A stretch of 64,000 bases of DNA from NCBI RefSeq assembly GCF_001632805.1, contig NZ_CP007220.1:2666001-2730000 (forward strand), read 5' to 3'. The position numbers were made by a program, and so were the translations under genes. This stretch comes from Mycobacteroides chelonae CCUG 47445. Its GTDB lineage: Bacteria > Actinomycetota > Actinomycetes > Mycobacteriales > Mycobacteriaceae. Below are positions 36,081 through 49,589 of this stretch, piece by piece. How positions within the stretch are numbered: position 1 is the stretch's first letter; every line of letters begins with the position of its first letter. Below the pieces are notes generated by a model. That model did not search any database. It saw only the letters and a list, made by a program, of their open reading frames with translations, and was not told the DNA's origin.

Positions 36081-36506
36081 CTAGATCTTCTCGACAACCG
36101 CCGTCGCGCCGTCGATTTGAACAACCGTCACCGTCTCACCCTGCTCGAATCGGCCCGACTTCTCCAGACTCCGGGCAGACCACATCTCGCCACCGAGTCG
36201 AACCAGCCCATGGACGTCATCGACCGGTTCAATCACAATGGCGCTCTTGCCCTCCAACGCCTTGGCGTTGGTGTGCAGAATCGGGCCTGCCGTCAGCCGC
36301 TTGCGCAGAGCAGGCCGCACGCCGACCAGCAGAATGACCGCGCTGATGACGAAGACCAGCCCCTCGGCCCACAACGGCATGTCAAACACCCAGCCGGCAC
36401 CGGCCGTGACCAGGGCCGAACCGCCGAGCATCAACAGGAACATGTCACCTGTCATCAGCTCGGCGGCCGCAAGCAGGATGCCTGCGACAAGCCACACAAT
36501 CGGCAT
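36081..36506 (-). CDS. NfeD-family membrane protein
   Basis: 141 residues: three hydrophobic segments (~residues 2-20, 24-43 and 48-66) and a C-terminal OB-fold domain (~80-141; GKSAIVIEPVDDVHGLVRLG, then WSARSLEKSG, VTVVQIDGATAVV). It is the short NfeD type, without the ClpP-like protease domain, and accompanies the band-7 gene 30 bases downstream on the same strand, an arrangement conserved in M. tuberculosis (Rv1487-Rv1488). Start ATG 36506. The stretch 36507-36571 separates it from a divergent gene. Confidence 0.92.
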   Translation of the reverse strand: MPIVWLVAGILLAAAELMTGDMFLLMLGGSALVTAGAGWVFDMPLWAEGLVFVISAVILLVGVRPALRKRLTAGPILHTNAKALEGKSAIVIEPVDDVHGLVRLGGEMWSARSLEKSGRFEQGETVTVVQIDGATAVVEKI

Positions 36507-36571
36507 GGCTCCACATTAGACCGCGTGGGCAACTGGTGGGGGCGGATACGGGGCCTTAGACTGCGAGCACT

Positions 36572-37399
36572 ATGGCGAATCCGAGTGTGTCCCTGGCGGT
36601 GTGGGCAAGCGCGTGGCTGGCTGGCCGCGCGGCTCCCGACGACGTCATTGATGCCCTTATCGCCTGGGCACCAAGGCATTTGGTCACCGCCTATGACGCT
36701 GTGGCCGCGGGTCACACCGGACTTTCGTGGCCCGATATGGACGACAACGGCCCCATCGGCCTACTCCAGACGGTCCGTACCGCGACCGGCCAGCCACACG
36801 GCGTCCCCGATATCCATGTGATCCTGCCCGCTCCCGGCGACCCGCGCGGTCTGCCCGCCAATACCCAGTTCCAACGTGACGCGATGGAGGCCAGCGAGGC
36901 GATTGTGCTCAGCGACCGCCAAAACAACTCCACAGCAATAGGATTGGTTCCCGCCGTGGAGTACGACGAGGATCGCGATGAGACCGTTGGCCTATCCTGG
37001 ACCGTGTACTCACTCCCCGCCCGGATCCCAGCACAAGCCGGACCAGATCTTGGGGAAGCCGAATATCAACTACGCCAGGCAGTCCGGACCGCCACAGCAA
37101 CACTCAACCGCCTCGACAGGGTCGTGGACACAGCCGATGCAGACCCCCGCGCCCTGGTCGAAGAGGTACTTTCCACGCTACGCGGGCACCGACTGCCCGA
37201 CTACGCGCCACACCGGGCGGTGCGCGTCCTGGATTCGGCCAACCAGGTCGAGGCCATAGCTACCGCCGCTGCCGAGGTCATGGAGTTACCCGGAGCCCTC
37301 GATGACGGAGCGGTCGCCGACGTGCTGCGCCCCCTCGTCATCCTGGTGCGTGAGGCACGGATGGCAGCCGCGGCCGCCATCATCGAATCCGCGCGTTAG
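36572..37399 (+). CDS. Conserved mycobacterial protein, Rv1486c-like
   Basis: 275 residues, soluble, acidic, alanine-rich. Recognisable segments are [20 protein letters not shown] (residues 5-24), [17 protein letters not shown] and a helical C terminus ending in [19 protein letters not shown]. The position between nfeD and ferrochelatase matches Rv1486c of M. tuberculosis. No domain with a known activity is recognised. ATG 36572. The 3' end overlaps the convergent ferrochelatase gene by 4 bases. Function unknown. Confidence 0.85.
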   Translation: MANPSVSLAVWASAWLAGRAAPDDVIDALIAWAPRHLVTAYDAVAAGHTGLSWPDMDDNGPIGLLQTVRTATGQPHGVPDIHVILPAPGDPRGLPANTQFQRDAMEASEAIVLSDRQNNSTAIGLVPAVEYDEDRDETVGLSWTVYSLPARIPAQAGPDLGEAEYQLRQAVRTATATLNRLDRVVDTADADPRALVEEVLSTLRGHRLPDYAPHRAVRVLDSANQVEAIATAAAEVMELPGALDDGAVADVLRPLVILVREARMAAAAAIIESAR

Positions 37400-38418
37400 A
37401 CCTGCTGGCGACCGCAGCACAGCGGCGAACATAGCGCGCCGTTCACGCTGAACCCATATCCGGGGACAGGGTTCGCTCCGGCCACACGCCGCGGCGGCGT
37501 GCCGTCCGCAACCTCTGCGATCAAGTCGACCGCCACCCGTGCGAATCGCTCGTCAGCACCCGGTGTCGCGGCCCGCGCGAATTCGATGTCGTGTTCAGCC
37601 GCATACTCACGCGCCTCGTTGTCCAAGTCCCACACCACCTCCAGATGGTCCGAGACAAACCCGATGGGCGATACCACGACGGAGCGAATGCCCCGATCTT
37701 TGAGTGCCGCAAGATGATCAACGATGTCGGGTTCGAGCCACGGGACCTGGGGAGGGCCGGAGCGGGACTGCCACACCACGTCGTAATCCTGGTAGCCGGC
37801 CGCGTCGGCAACCAGCTCGGCAAGGTAGCGCACCTGTCGGCTGTACAAGTCGGGGCCGTGCCGCTGGTCGGCGGCGATGGGAATGGAATGCGCGGTGAAC
37901 ACCAGCCGGGGCGTCTCCCGCATCCCCGACACCGCGGCGGTCACCGCTTCCGCGTACAGCTGCACCAACGCGGGGTGGTCGAAGTACTGACGAAGCTTGA
38001 CCAGCTCGGGGGCTCCGTCGCCCACCGCCGCCCGGGCGCGCGCGATGTCTTCCACGTATTGGGTGCATCCCGAGTAACCGCCCCAGGCAGAGGTCGTGAA
38101 GACCGCTGCCCGCCGAACCCCCTTGTCGCGCATGTCGGCAACTGTTTCTTCCACCATAGGGTGCCAGTTGCGGTTGCCGAAAAACACCGGCAGCGGGCGT
38201 CCGCTCAGTTCCAGCTGGCGCGAGATCTCAGCGATCAGGGCGCGATTGATGCCGTTGATCGGTGAGACACCGCCGAAATGGAAGTAGTGCTCGGCCACCT
38301 CGTCGAGACGTTCTGGCGGAACGCCACGACCGCGGGTGACGTTCTCCAGAAACGGCCGAACCTCCTGCGGCCCCTCGGGCCCCCCGAAGGACAGCAGAAG
38401 CACCGCGTCAAAAAGCAT
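37396..38418 (-). CDS. hemH: Ferrochelatase (coproporphyrin type) HemH/CpfC
   Basis: 340 residues, equivalent to M. tuberculosis Rv1485 (hemZ). It inserts Fe2+ into a porphyrin; in actinobacteria the substrate is coproporphyrin III. Key motifs: [11 protein letters not shown] at the N terminus, the active-site His in FTAHSIPI, and [17 protein letters not shown] with the conserved acidic residues. Cysteines at ~C330, C334 and C335 ([13 protein letters not shown] at the very end) and one in SGCTQYV are candidates for the [2Fe-2S] cluster shown for the M. tuberculosis enzyme, but the spacing is tighter. Start ATG 38418, 8 bases after the inhA stop; it probably belongs to the mabA-inhA-hemH operon. 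Confidence 0.95.
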   Translation of the reverse strand: MLFDAVLLLSFGGPEGPQEVRPFLENVTRGRGVPPERLDEVAEHYFHFGGVSPINGINRALIAEISRQLELSGRPLPVFFGNRNWHPMVEETVADMRDKGVRRAAVFTTSAWGGYSGCTQYVEDIARARAAVGDGAPELVKLRQYFDHPALVQLYAEAVTAAVSGMRETPRLVFTAHSIPIAADQRHGPDLYSRQVRYLAELVADAAGYQDYDVVWQSRSGPPQVPWLEPDIVDHLAALKDRGIRSVVVSPIGFVSDHLEVVWDLDNEAREYAAEHDIEFARAATPGADERFARVAVDLIAEVADGTPPRRVAGANPVPGYGFSVNGALCSPLCCGRQQV

Positions 38419-38426
38419 GGGTGTTC

Positions 38427-39236
38427 CTAGAGCAGCTGAGTGTGCGCGCCGCCGTCAGCGAAGATGATGTCGCCGGTGGTGGCGGGCAACCAGTCCGAGA
38501 GCAGGGCGCACACGGTCTTGGCGACCGGTGTCGGGTCCTTCATGTCCCAGCCGATCGGAGCACGCTGATCCCAGCCATCCTCGAGCACGCTCATCTGCTG
38601 GCCGGCCTCCTCGCCCAGTGCCCCGCCGACGATCGCACTCATGGCCAGCGTCCGGATGGGCCCGGCGGCAACCAGATTCGAGCGAATACCGGCAGCACCC
38701 GCCTCGCGCGCAACGAACCGGTTTACCGATTCCAGTGCGCTCTTGGCCACGGTCATCCAGTTGTAGAACGGCATCGCGCGGGTCGGATCGAAGTCCATAC
38801 CTACGATGCTGCCGCCCGGGTTCATGATGGGCAGCACAGCCTTGGCCAGGGAGGCGTACGAGAACGCCGAGATGTGAAAGCCCTTGGCCACATCCTCGAA
38901 GGGGGCCTCGAAGAACGGGTTCAGCCCCATGCCGGTCTGCGGCATGAAACCGATGGAGTGCACCACGCCGTCCAGCTTGTTGCCCTCTCCGATCACCTCG
39001 GTGACACGGTCGGCAAGGCTGTCCAGGTGCTTCTCATCCTGCACATTGAGCTCCAGCAGCGGCGCGGGCTCGGGCAGGCGCTGAGTGATGCGCTCGATGA
39101 GACGCAACCGGTCGAATCCGGTGAGCACCAGCTGTGCACCCTGCTCCTGCGCGACCTTCGCGATGTGGAACGCGATCGACGAATCGGTGATGATGCCCGT
39201 CACCAGGATCCGCTTGCCCTCAAGTAGTCCTGCCAC
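38427..39236 (-). CDS. inhA: NADH-dependent enoyl-ACP reductase InhA
   Basis: 269 residues, exactly the M. tuberculosis length, so its residue numbers apply. It performs the last reduction in FAS-II mycolic acid elongation and is the target of isoniazid-NAD adducts. Visible residues: I21, S94 in [10 protein letters not shown]149, and the catalytic Y158 and K165 ([12 protein letters not shown]). The positions linked to isoniazid resistance (I21, S94) are wild type. GTG 39236 is chosen, with AAGGAG 7 bases upstream; the frame open to 39284 is rejected. It follows mabA by 71 bases on the same strand. Confidence 0.97.
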   Translation of the reverse strand: MAGLLEGKRILVTGIITDSSIAFHIAKVAQEQGAQLVLTGFDRLRLIERITQRLPEPAPLLELNVQDEKHLDSLADRVTEVIGEGNKLDGVVHSIGFMPQTGMGLNPFFEAPFEDVAKGFHISAFSYASLAKAVLPIMNPGGSIVGMDFDPTRAMPFYNWMTVAKSALESVNRFVAREAGAAGIRSNLVAAGPIRTLAMSAIVGGALGEEAGQQMSVLEDGWDQRAPIGWDMKDPTPVAKTVCALLSDWLPATTGDIIFADGGAHTQLL

Positions 39237-39307
39237 GATTCTCCTTAGGTAATTGCGATGCCCACGCTCGTCGCGCGGACACACTGATCGATGTCCGAAA
39301 CGTCCTT

Positions 39308-40075
<768 letters not shown>

Positions 40076-40128
40076 TTAGACTTCTTCCTAAACGACTGGC
40101 CCAAACGAGTCGACGCGCGAACGCCGAC

Positions 40129-41139
40129 TCAGTTGGGCAGACGCCGGTTGATCACCAACCCGACGAAGGCCGCCGCAAGCACCAGCAGAGCACCCAAACG
40201 CAACCATCCGACACTGGCGTCGCCGCGGATGGTCTCGTACCCGATCTGCTGCTGCAGGTTGGCGTACACCTCCTTGAGCTGACCGAGTGTGGAGGCCGTA
40301 TAGGTCTCTCCACCCGATAACTTGGCCACCTTCTCCATCATGTCGGGGGCGTACGGCACGTTCTGGCGCTGCCCGTTGATCTCGACATACCCGTCCTTGG
40401 TGCCGAACGCGATCGTCGAAATCGGTACCTGCTGATCCTTGGCGGTGCGCGCCGCCGTGTAGGCACCCTTGGGGTTGTCCGGGTTCGACGGCACCGTTTC
40501 CTTACCGTCGGACATCAACACGATGCGCGCGGGGGGCGGCTTGTCACCGCCGCCGATGACCGCGCCCACCGTCGCGATGGCCTGCAGCGCGGTGAAGATG
40601 CCCTCACCCGTGGCGGTCCGATCCGCAAGCTGCAGGTTGTCCAAGGCGTTGACGGTCGCGTCGCGATTCGTGGTCGGCGAGACCAGCACCGTCGCGGTAC
40701 CCGCGTACGCGATCAGACCCAGGTTGATACCCGGGGTTAGGTTGCGGGCGAACTCCTTGCCGGCTTCCTTCGCGGCACCCAGACGGTTTGGGGCGACGTC
40801 GGTCGATTCCATGGACCGCGAGACGTCGATGACGAGCATCACCACGGCACGGTTACGGGGAATCCGCACGTCATGGCTGGGCCCGGCCAGCGCGATGGTC
40901 AGCACCATCAGGCCCACCACCAGCAGCGCGGTGGCCGCGTGCCGCCAGGCGCGCGGACGTTTCGGGGCGACCGAATCCAGCAGCTCGGTGTTGGCGAATC
41001 GCAGCACCCGCTTCTCACGCAGGTACTGCGCAAACACGTACAACCCGACCAACGCGGCCACCAGCAGCAGGACCAGGAAAAACCACGGGTGAGTAAAGCC
41101 CGTGAGAGTCATCGGCCCGAAGAACGGCAGATCACTCAT
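40129..41139 (-). CDS. VWA-domain membrane protein of the MoxR1 operon
   Basis: 336 residues, like M. tuberculosis Rv1481. Two N-terminal membrane helices (~residues 16-35 and 68-86), a von Willebrand A domain (~95-290) with an intact MIDAS ([10 protein letters not shown], the Thr in the TATGEGI region and MSDGKE), and a C-terminal helix (~315-330). With a MoxR AAA+ ATPase and a DUF58 protein it forms a chaperone-like system thought to insert metals or assemble envelope complexes. ATG 41139 overlaps the DUF58 stop (ATGA). Confidence 0.93.
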   Translation of the reverse strand: MSDLPFFGPMTLTGFTHPWFFLVLLLVAALVGLYVFAQYLREKRVLRFANTELLDSVAPKRPRAWRHAATALLVVGLMVLTIALAGPSHDVRIPRNRAVVMLVIDVSRSMESTDVAPNRLGAAKEAGKEFARNLTPGINLGLIAYAGTATVLVSPTTNRDATVNALDNLQLADRTATGEGIFTALQAIATVGAVIGGGDKPPPARIVLMSDGKETVPSNPDNPKGAYTAARTAKDQQVPISTIAFGTKDGYVEINGQRQNVPYAPDMMEKVAKLSGGETYTASTLGQLKEVYANLQQQIGYETIRGDASVGWLRLGALLVLAAAFVGLVINRRLPN

Positions 41140-42107
41140 CGAGCCCCCGCTCCTGTCCCGGCGACCGCACCGCGGCGCTGTTGAGAGACGAATCTCACGA
41201 TGTCGTTGATCCAGTCACGGTCGGTCCGCAGACTCAAAAGCGGTGCACCGCAACGACGCAATGTGCGTGCCACCTCTTCATGATGCCTTGCCGCCGCCTG
41301 AGCGAAATCCCGGCGCAGGTTCTCGTCGATCCGATACTCCTTGGTGATGCCGGTCTCGGCGTCCTGCAGCAGCACCTCACCGACATCCGGAAGCTCCATA
41401 TCGCGCGGGTCGAGCACCTCGATACCCAACACCTCGTGCCGGGCCCCGATGGCGCGCAGCGGCCGCATCCAGTTGATGGGGCCCAGGAAGTCGCTGATGA
41501 CGACCGCCATGCCGCGGCGGCGCTCCGGGCGCCGCAGTGCGTCGATCGCCAGCGACAGATCACCGCGGACACCCTGTGGCGCCTTCGGCATGGTGGCGAT
41601 GCTGCGCAGAATGTCCTGTTCGTGGGCACGTCCGGACCGCGCCGGTAGACGAACAATCTTGTCCCCGTTGGCGATCAGTGCGCCCAGCCGGTTTCCACCA
41701 CCGCTGTTCAGAAAGATGATGGCGGCCGCTGCCGCGACCGCGAGATCGCGCTTCTCACAGTTGGTCGTCCCGAAATCCAGGCTTGCCGACATGTCGACCA
41801 CCAGCCAGGTCTCCAGCTCGCGGTCCGCGATCATCTGGCGTACATGCGGGCTCGTGGTCCGCGCGGTCACCGACCAATCCATCCGGCGCACGTCATCACC
41901 GGGCTGATAGAGCCTGGACTCCCCCGGCTCCGATCCGGGACCGGGAATCAGCCCGAGGTGGTTGCCGTGCAGCACCCCGTCAAGCTTGCGACGGATCTTC
42001 AGTTCCAAGGTCCGCAGCGCTGCCGAGAGCTGCGGATCACGGATCTCACCCCGACGCAGGGACGGGATGTCTACCGGCCGGGCGCTGCCCGGACTGGGTG
42101 TGCTCAC
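41136..42107 (-). CDS. DUF58 protein of the MoxR1 operon
   Basis: 323 residues, soluble, like Rv1480. The DUF58 signature is [20 protein letters not shown] (~residues 62-81), followed by a degenerate VWA-like fold with [12 protein letters not shown] and [15 protein letters not shown]. Start GTG 42107 overlaps the moxR1 stop (GTGA) and its own stop overlaps the VWA gene, so the three genes are translationally coupled. In other bacteria DUF58 proteins bind the MoxR ATPase; the client here is unknown. Confidence 0.92.
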   Translation of the reverse strand: MSTPSPGSARPVDIPSLRRGEIRDPQLSAALRTLELKIRRKLDGVLHGNHLGLIPGPGSEPGESRLYQPGDDVRRMDWSVTARTTSPHVRQMIADRELETWLVVDMSASLDFGTTNCEKRDLAVAAAAAIIFLNSGGGNRLGALIANGDKIVRLPARSGRAHEQDILRSIATMPKAPQGVRGDLSLAIDALRRPERRRGMAVVISDFLGPINWMRPLRAIGARHEVLGIEVLDPRDMELPDVGEVLLQDAETGITKEYRIDENLRRDFAQAAARHHEEVARTLRRCGAPLLSLRTDRDWINDIVRFVSQQRRGAVAGTGAGAR

Positions 42108-43249
42108 CTGGGCGCGGCGTTATGGGCTGCCGGGGCCGGGCCGTTCGTCCCGACCATCGCCGGCGGCACCGAATGCCCTTGCTGCGGAACGGCATTCACC
42201 TGCGGCAGGCCCACCGTCTGCAGAATCCGGTTGATGGCGGTGTCGGCGGAAACCTCGTCGGCGAGTGCGTCGTAGCTCATCACCAGGCGGTGACGCAGCA
42301 CATCCGGGATGACCTCGATAACGTCCTGCGGGATCACATAATCGCGTCCACGAACCAGTGCCAGCGCACGTGCCGATGCGATGATGCCCAGCGAGGCACG
42401 GGGGCTGGCGCCGTAGGAGATCCAGTTGGCGACGTCGCCCAGCCCGAACTGCGCCGGGTTGCGGGTGGCCGAGATAACCCGAACCACGTAGTCGACCAGG
42501 GCGTGGTGCACGAAGTTGTTGGCGGCCAGATCCTGCAGGCGCAGCAGCGCCTCGGCGGACAGGATCTGCTTGGGCTCCGGCGGCGTGACACCCATCCGGT
42601 AGATGATCTCGCGCTCTTCTTCGACGGTCGGGTAGTCGACGTTGATCTTGAAGAGGAAGCGGTCGCGCTGCGCTTCGGGCAGCGGATACACGCCCTCGTT
42701 CTCGATCGGGTTCTGGGTCGCCATCACCAGGAACGGCTTGGGCATCGGGTAGGTCTTGCCACCGATGGAGACGTGCCGCTCGGCCATGACCTCAAGCAAG
42801 GCCGACTGCACCTTGGCGGGCGCACGGTTGATCTCGTCGGCCAGCAGGAAGTTGGCCACCACCGGGCCGAGCTCGGTGTCGAACTCTTCCTTGCCCTGGC
42901 GGTAGATGCGAGTACCGATGATGTCGGTAGGCACCAGGTCGGGGGTGAACTGGACACGCGAGAAGGACCCGCCCACCACCTTGGCGAAAGTCTCGACCGC
43001 AAGTGTCTTGGCAACACCGGGCACACCTTCGAGCAACACGTGCCCCTTGGCGAGCAGACCGACCAGAATTCGCTCGACGAGCCTGTCCTGACCCACGATG
43101 ATGCGCTTGACCTCAAAGATGGCGCGCTCGAGGTTCTGCACCTCGGCGGCCAGGGCCGGTGATGTCGCACCCTGCGGGGCGTGCGGCGCGAGGCCGGCGC
43201 TTCCGCCGGAGTAACCGGCACCTCCCCCTGGTGACCCTGGTGATGACAT
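42104..43249 (-). CDS. moxR1: MoxR-family AAA+ ATPase MoxR1
   Basis: 381 residues. Flexible Gly/Ser/Pro-rich N terminus (~residues 1-30), then the AAA+ core: Walker A GVPGVAKT (~residue 70), Walker B LLADEINRAP, sensor 1 ATQNPIENEG and the arginine-finger region AQRDRFLFK. ATG 43249 is chosen with GGAGGG 6 bases upstream; a frame open to 43327 is rejected. In M. tuberculosis, moxR1 follows ripA-ripB, as here, and has been tied to stress resistance. The 184 bases before it (43250-43433) show no feature I can support. Confidence 0.95.
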   Translation of the reverse strand: MSSPGSPGGGAGYSGGSAGLAPHAPQGATSPALAAEVQNLERAIFEVKRIIVGQDRLVERILVGLLAKGHVLLEGVPGVAKTLAVETFAKVVGGSFSRVQFTPDLVPTDIIGTRIYRQGKEEFDTELGPVVANFLLADEINRAPAKVQSALLEVMAERHVSIGGKTYPMPKPFLVMATQNPIENEGVYPLPEAQRDRFLFKINVDYPTVEEEREIIYRMGVTPPEPKQILSAEALLRLQDLAANNFVHHALVDYVVRVISATRNPAQFGLGDVANWISYGASPRASLGIIASARALALVRGRDYVIPQDVIEVIPDVLRHRLVMSYDALADEVSADTAINRILQTVGLPQVNAVPQQGHSVPPAMVGTNGPAPAAHNAAPR

Positions 43250-43433
43250 CAACTTCCCTCCGGCTCTGCCTGACGATTCCGTGCTACTTCGGTGGCTTCT
43301 TGGTAGCCATGTCCCTGCGGGCGGCACCCAACCCTGGGCGGCGCCTCCGGTCCACTATTCCAGCATCCCGGGATTTGGTCCACGTACCCGTTCGCTGGCG
43401 CGCCGTTCTAGCTCACCTGAGAGATCAGAAGAG

Positions 43434-44198
43434 CTACCAGGCGATGATACGAACGGCATAAGGAGTCATGCCGCCGGTGCGCACAGGAGACACCGTCACC
43501 TTTTCGGCGCTGCCGCTGGCTTCCAGCATCTGACCGTTGCCCAGGTAAATCACCACGTGCTGAGAACCACCCGGTCCGTAGAAGAGGAGATCACCGCGCT
43601 TGGCCTGCGAGACGGGAACCTTCATACCCGCGTTGTACTGGTCGCCCGAGTACTTCGGCAGCTTCACGCCCGCGGCCGCATAAGAGAACATGGTGAACCC
43701 GGAGCAGTCGTAGCCCACCTTGCCCGCGTCGTAGTCGACGCCGCCGCTCGGGCCGCGCACCGTGCCACCACCCCACGAGTACGGAACACCCAGCTGCGTA
43801 CCGCCGCGCTGAATCACCGCTTCCACCGCCTGGCGGCCGTAGGCCAGCGGGCGTCCGGCTCCGGCGGACGCGCGGTTCCCTCCGATGCCCAAGGCACCCA
43901 AAGCGGTCTGGCCGACCCCCATGACCCCGTTCATGATCTTCGCCGGGTCCGCGCCCTGGCTCGGCCCGGCGAAGGGCAGCGTGTTGTCCCAGTCGCCGCC
44001 CGACGGGTTCAGTCCGAGCGCGTTGAGGAAGGCGGTACCAACATTCGGCCCGAGCGGATTGTCATCGGCGGTGGCCCGCGGCACACCCATGAACAGCACC
44101 AGCGCGATAGCGATCCCGACGGCGAGGGCGGCACGTAACACGAAGAGGCCCTGCACCTTGAGTAACTTGGTCGTTCTCGCTGCGTTCACCGATTTCAC
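43434..44198 (-). CDS. ripB: NlpC/P60 peptidoglycan endopeptidase RipB
   Basis: 254 residues. An N-terminal membrane/signal helix (~residues 20-42, ending MGVPRATADD), a linker, then the NlpC/P60 domain with catalytic C165 (VGYDCSGFTMF) and H214 (SQHVVIYLGNG). It cleaves the D-Glu/meso-DAP bond in peptidoglycan stems. Start: GTG 44198 overlaps the ripA stop (GTGA); the adjacent GTG 44201 is equally possible. The catalytic domain is highly similar to that of RipA, indicating a tandem duplication, and the two genes are coupled. It lacks RipA's coiled-coil inhibitory segment. Confidence 0.94.
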   Translation of the reverse strand: MKSVNAARTTKLLKVQGLFVLRAALAVGIAIALVLFMGVPRATADDNPLGPNVGTAFLNALGLNPSGGDWDNTLPFAGPSQGADPAKIMNGVMGVGQTALGALGIGGNRASAGAGRPLAYGRQAVEAVIQRGGTQLGVPYSWGGGTVRGPSGGVDYDAGKVGYDCSGFTMFSYAAAGVKLPKYSGDQYNAGMKVPVSQAKRGDLLFYGPGGSQHVVIYLGNGQMLEASGSAEKVTVSPVRTGGMTPYAVRIIAW

Positions 44199-45691
44199 CA
44201 CTCAATCAGTCGGGTTACAAAGGGCGTCATGCCACTGGTCCGCACTGGCGACACCTTGACCACGTCGCCGGTGTTCGGCGCCTCGAGCATCTGACCGTTG
44301 CCGAGGTAGAGGGCAACGTGCTGACTTGCGTTGGGGCCGTAGAAAATCATGTCGCCGCGCTTCATCTGTGCACTAGGCACCTTGCGCCCGGAGTTGTACT
44401 GATATCCGGTGTAGTGCCTGAGTCTGATGCCGACCGCGGCGAATCCGTACATCATCAGTCCGGAGCAGTCGTAACCGACAGTTCCTGCGCCGGAATCGAT
44501 TCCGCGGGTCGGACCGTTGTACGAACCACCACCCCATGAGTACGGCGTGCCCATCGCGCTGCCCGCGCGGGCAATCACCCGCTCCACGTTTTCCCGGCCG
44601 TAGACCTTGGGGATGTACTCGCCGCCCTCACTGGAAGCTGCCGCCGCCGGAGCAGCTTTGGGGCAGAACATTCCAATCACACCGCATACCGCGGACTGGC
44701 CGACGTTGGCTGCGGTGTTGCCGATGCCCAACACCATGTTGATGGTCTGCGTCGGATCGGTAGGCACGTTGGCGCTGGCGATCATCGGGAGGGTGGTATC
44801 CCATTCGCCGCCACCTGCGGCAGCAGGGGCGGGTCCCTCGGTCCATTCGTTCCCGTTACCGGCGATGGCGGCGTTCGGATTGATCACCCGCGCACTTGCG
44901 GCCGACGCCGAAAACTCCGGCCCACGGGCGGCGGCTAGCTGCGCCTCGGCACTCTTCTTCTTTGCCGCCAGCTCCGAGGCCACGCCGCGCTGAGATTCCA
45001 GCTTCTTCTGCACGTCGTGCATCGCAGCCACCAGATCGTCCTGCTGCTTCTGCGCATCCGCAGTCGCCTGGTCGGCCTTCTCCTGAATGGCCCGTGCCTG
45101 TGATTGCTTGTTCACCTGCTCGGTACGTGCCCGGCGCAGGTTGTCCATGACGGTTTGCGAGCTCGACTCCACGCTCTTGGTCACCGAAGCAAGGCGCACC
45201 ACATCGTCGGGATTGGTCGCCGTCAGGTAGGAGCCAGACGGCCCTGCCATATAGGTGGCCACGGCCATCCGGTCGAACTTGCCCTGCGCCGCGGCGATCG
45301 CGCCATTGGCGGCGTCGACCGCGCGCTGACCTTCTTCAACCGCCTGACCGGCCGCAGCGGCGTTATCGCGCGCGTCCTGCAGGTCGACCAGACCCTTGTT
45401 GATGGATTCCTGCTGCGTCTGCACGTCTGCGGTGAGCTGTTCGATCTGCTGGTTGGTGTCGGCCAATTGACTGATCAGCGAGGCCATGTCGTTCGGCTCG
45501 GCGGAGGTTACGGGCAGCGCGGTGGGCCACATCATCAGACTGGCGGTCATCAGCGGCGGCACCATCAGCGCGACCACCGCGGTTCGTTTGCCACGCACCG
45601 CGAAACGGTCCGCGAAATGCTGCGGGACTGTCCGTTTCATTCGGTCTGCCGTCTCCTCGATCTTCGGCGTGCGACGAGCCTTCTCGGTCAT
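44195..45691 (-). CDS. ripA: NlpC/P60 peptidoglycan endopeptidase RipA
   Basis: 498 residues (472 in M. tuberculosis). Positively charged start and signal helix (~residues 36-60), a long coiled coil (~70-260; DTNQQIEQLTADVQTQQESI onward) that occludes the active site in the zymogen, a low-complexity Ala/Gly/Pro linker, and the catalytic domain with C409 (VGYDCSGLMMYG) and H458 (SQHVALYLGNG); the 49-residue spacing equals that of M. tuberculosis C383-H432. It is needed for septal cell separation and works with resuscitation-promoting factors. ATG 45691 has GGAAGGG upstream. A 265-base, relatively AT-rich leader precedes it. Confidence 0.95.
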   Translation of the reverse strand: MTEKARRTPKIEETADRMKRTVPQHFADRFAVRGKRTAVVALMVPPLMTASLMMWPTALPVTSAEPNDMASLISQLADTNQQIEQLTADVQTQQESINKGLVDLQDARDNAAAAGQAVEEGQRAVDAANGAIAAAQGKFDRMAVATYMAGPSGSYLTATNPDDVVRLASVTKSVESSSQTVMDNLRRARTEQVNKQSQARAIQEKADQATADAQKQQDDLVAAMHDVQKKLESQRGVASELAAKKKSAEAQLAAARGPEFSASAASARVINPNAAIAGNGNEWTEGPAPAAAGGGEWDTTLPMIASANVPTDPTQTINMVLGIGNTAANVGQSAVCGVIGMFCPKAAPAAAASSEGGEYIPKVYGRENVERVIARAGSAMGTPYSWGGGSYNGPTRGIDSGAGTVGYDCSGLMMYGFAAVGIRLRHYTGYQYNSGRKVPSAQMKRGDMIFYGPNASQHVALYLGNGQMLEAPNTGDVVKVSPVRTSGMTPFVTRLIEW

Positions 45692-45956
45692 AGCGGCCCT
45701 TCCCCGACACGCTCCCAGTTGTCACATAAGACGCACTAACCACTTTGGCGCCACTTGCACCGTACGTCACTTTTGCAACTAATGAAACTTTAGTCACAAA
45801 TTACAAACGTGTAATTAATTGGCCTCTGACAGGCAATTGGCGACACGTCTTCTGACGGTTAATTGCCCCGAATTGAATACCGGCAGATCATCCCGGTTCC
45901 ATAGTGCGCGCGGCTATTTCATGAAAAAACAGGCTGCGCGAATGGTTTGCAAATCG
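45692..45956 (-). promoter_or_regulatory. AT-rich upstream region of ripA with repeated GTGAC and a palindrome
   Basis: 265 bases without a gene. The minus strand has GTGAC three times (plus-strand GTCAC at 45721-45725, 45766-45770 and 45793-45797) and the palindrome AATTAC-N6-GTAATT (45799-45816). The response regulator MtrA is known to act on ripA in mycobacteria, so these may be its sites; that is inference. No c-di-AMP (ydaO) riboswitch core, which often precedes such hydrolases in actinobacteria, is seen. Confidence 0.4.
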
Positions 45957-46514
45957 TTACTTAACCGAGTCGTTCGTGAATCGGCCGCGCACGAGCGTAA
46001 TTCCGGCGCAGACAGCCGCAACGAGCAGGACAAGCACAATGGTCAGCGCCGTCCATGAGAAGTGCTCGCGACCGATCTCGTTCACGAAGTTGTTCGCAGA
46101 CAGCACGGAGTTGCCCGTCTTGGCCACGTCCTGCCCGGCCTCCAGCGTCACCCTGTCGAACGTGGCGCTGTACGTACCGGCGTAGGACGGACTGATGACC
46201 AATACGGTCGAGTCGGGATGGTCCTTGCCGATCTCGGTGGCGATATCGCGCAGTGGTGTGTCGATCCAGGGATTGTTGGGAAGCGCCACGACCTTCAGGT
46301 CGATGTTCTTGGCGTGCGCCTTCGCGATGACATCCTTCAATCCGGCGACATCCGCCGACGGGGCGGCGACTCCGTCCTCGTTGACATCCGCGCGCGCCAT
46401 CTCCAGGCACTTGACCGACCAGCCGAGCGGATCAGTGCCCGCGGTCTGGACGGACACGCCCACCGCCTGGCACAGCTCGGCGGGAATGAAGGTGGGCAAG
46501 TGCTGCGGCGTCAC
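45957..46514 (-). CDS. Membrane-anchored protein, Rv1476-like (DUF6676)
   Basis: 185 residues, starting at GTG 46514. A predicted soluble domain (residues ~1-150, with VAGLKDVIAKAHAKNIDLKV and STVLVISPSYAGTYSATF) is followed by one hydrophobic helix near the C terminus (~155-175, TALTIVLVLLVAAVCAGITL) and a short basic tail, so it is tail-anchored. Position before ripA matches Rv1476 of M. tuberculosis. The soluble fold resembles the TPM-like domain family only loosely. Function unknown. The 251 bases upstream are shared with the divergent acn gene. Confidence 0.88.
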   Translation of the reverse strand: MTPQHLPTFIPAELCQAVGVSVQTAGTDPLGWSVKCLEMARADVNEDGVAAPSADVAGLKDVIAKAHAKNIDLKVVALPNNPWIDTPLRDIATEIGKDHPDSTVLVISPSYAGTYSATFDRVTLEAGQDVAKTGNSVLSANNFVNEIGREHFSWTALTIVLVLLVAAVCAGITLVRGRFTNDSVK

Positions 46515-46744
46515 GCGATCAATCTAACCCGCACCGGGCGCAGCGTTGCGCAGGTAGACCCGCAGCATTTCGCGTGCATAACGACGCCCTGACCGTCGAT
46601 GGCGGATGCCACGACGGGAATGGCGGGTGAAATTTGGGCATCCCCCTTATTACGGGACAAGCGTACTGTTAGACTAGCGATGGAAGGCAGCCATCTGCGG
46701 TGGCGCCTCCGGAACCCCGCCTGGCACAGCCCGCCGGCGGGTGA

Positions 46745-49573
<2,829 letters not shown>

Positions 49574-49589
49574 AAACGGCTGAACAACA

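Noticed and set aside
45692..45956. c-di-AMP (ydaO) riboswitch before ripA
   Set aside because: No match to the conserved core; the region is AT-rich and motif-like rather than folded.
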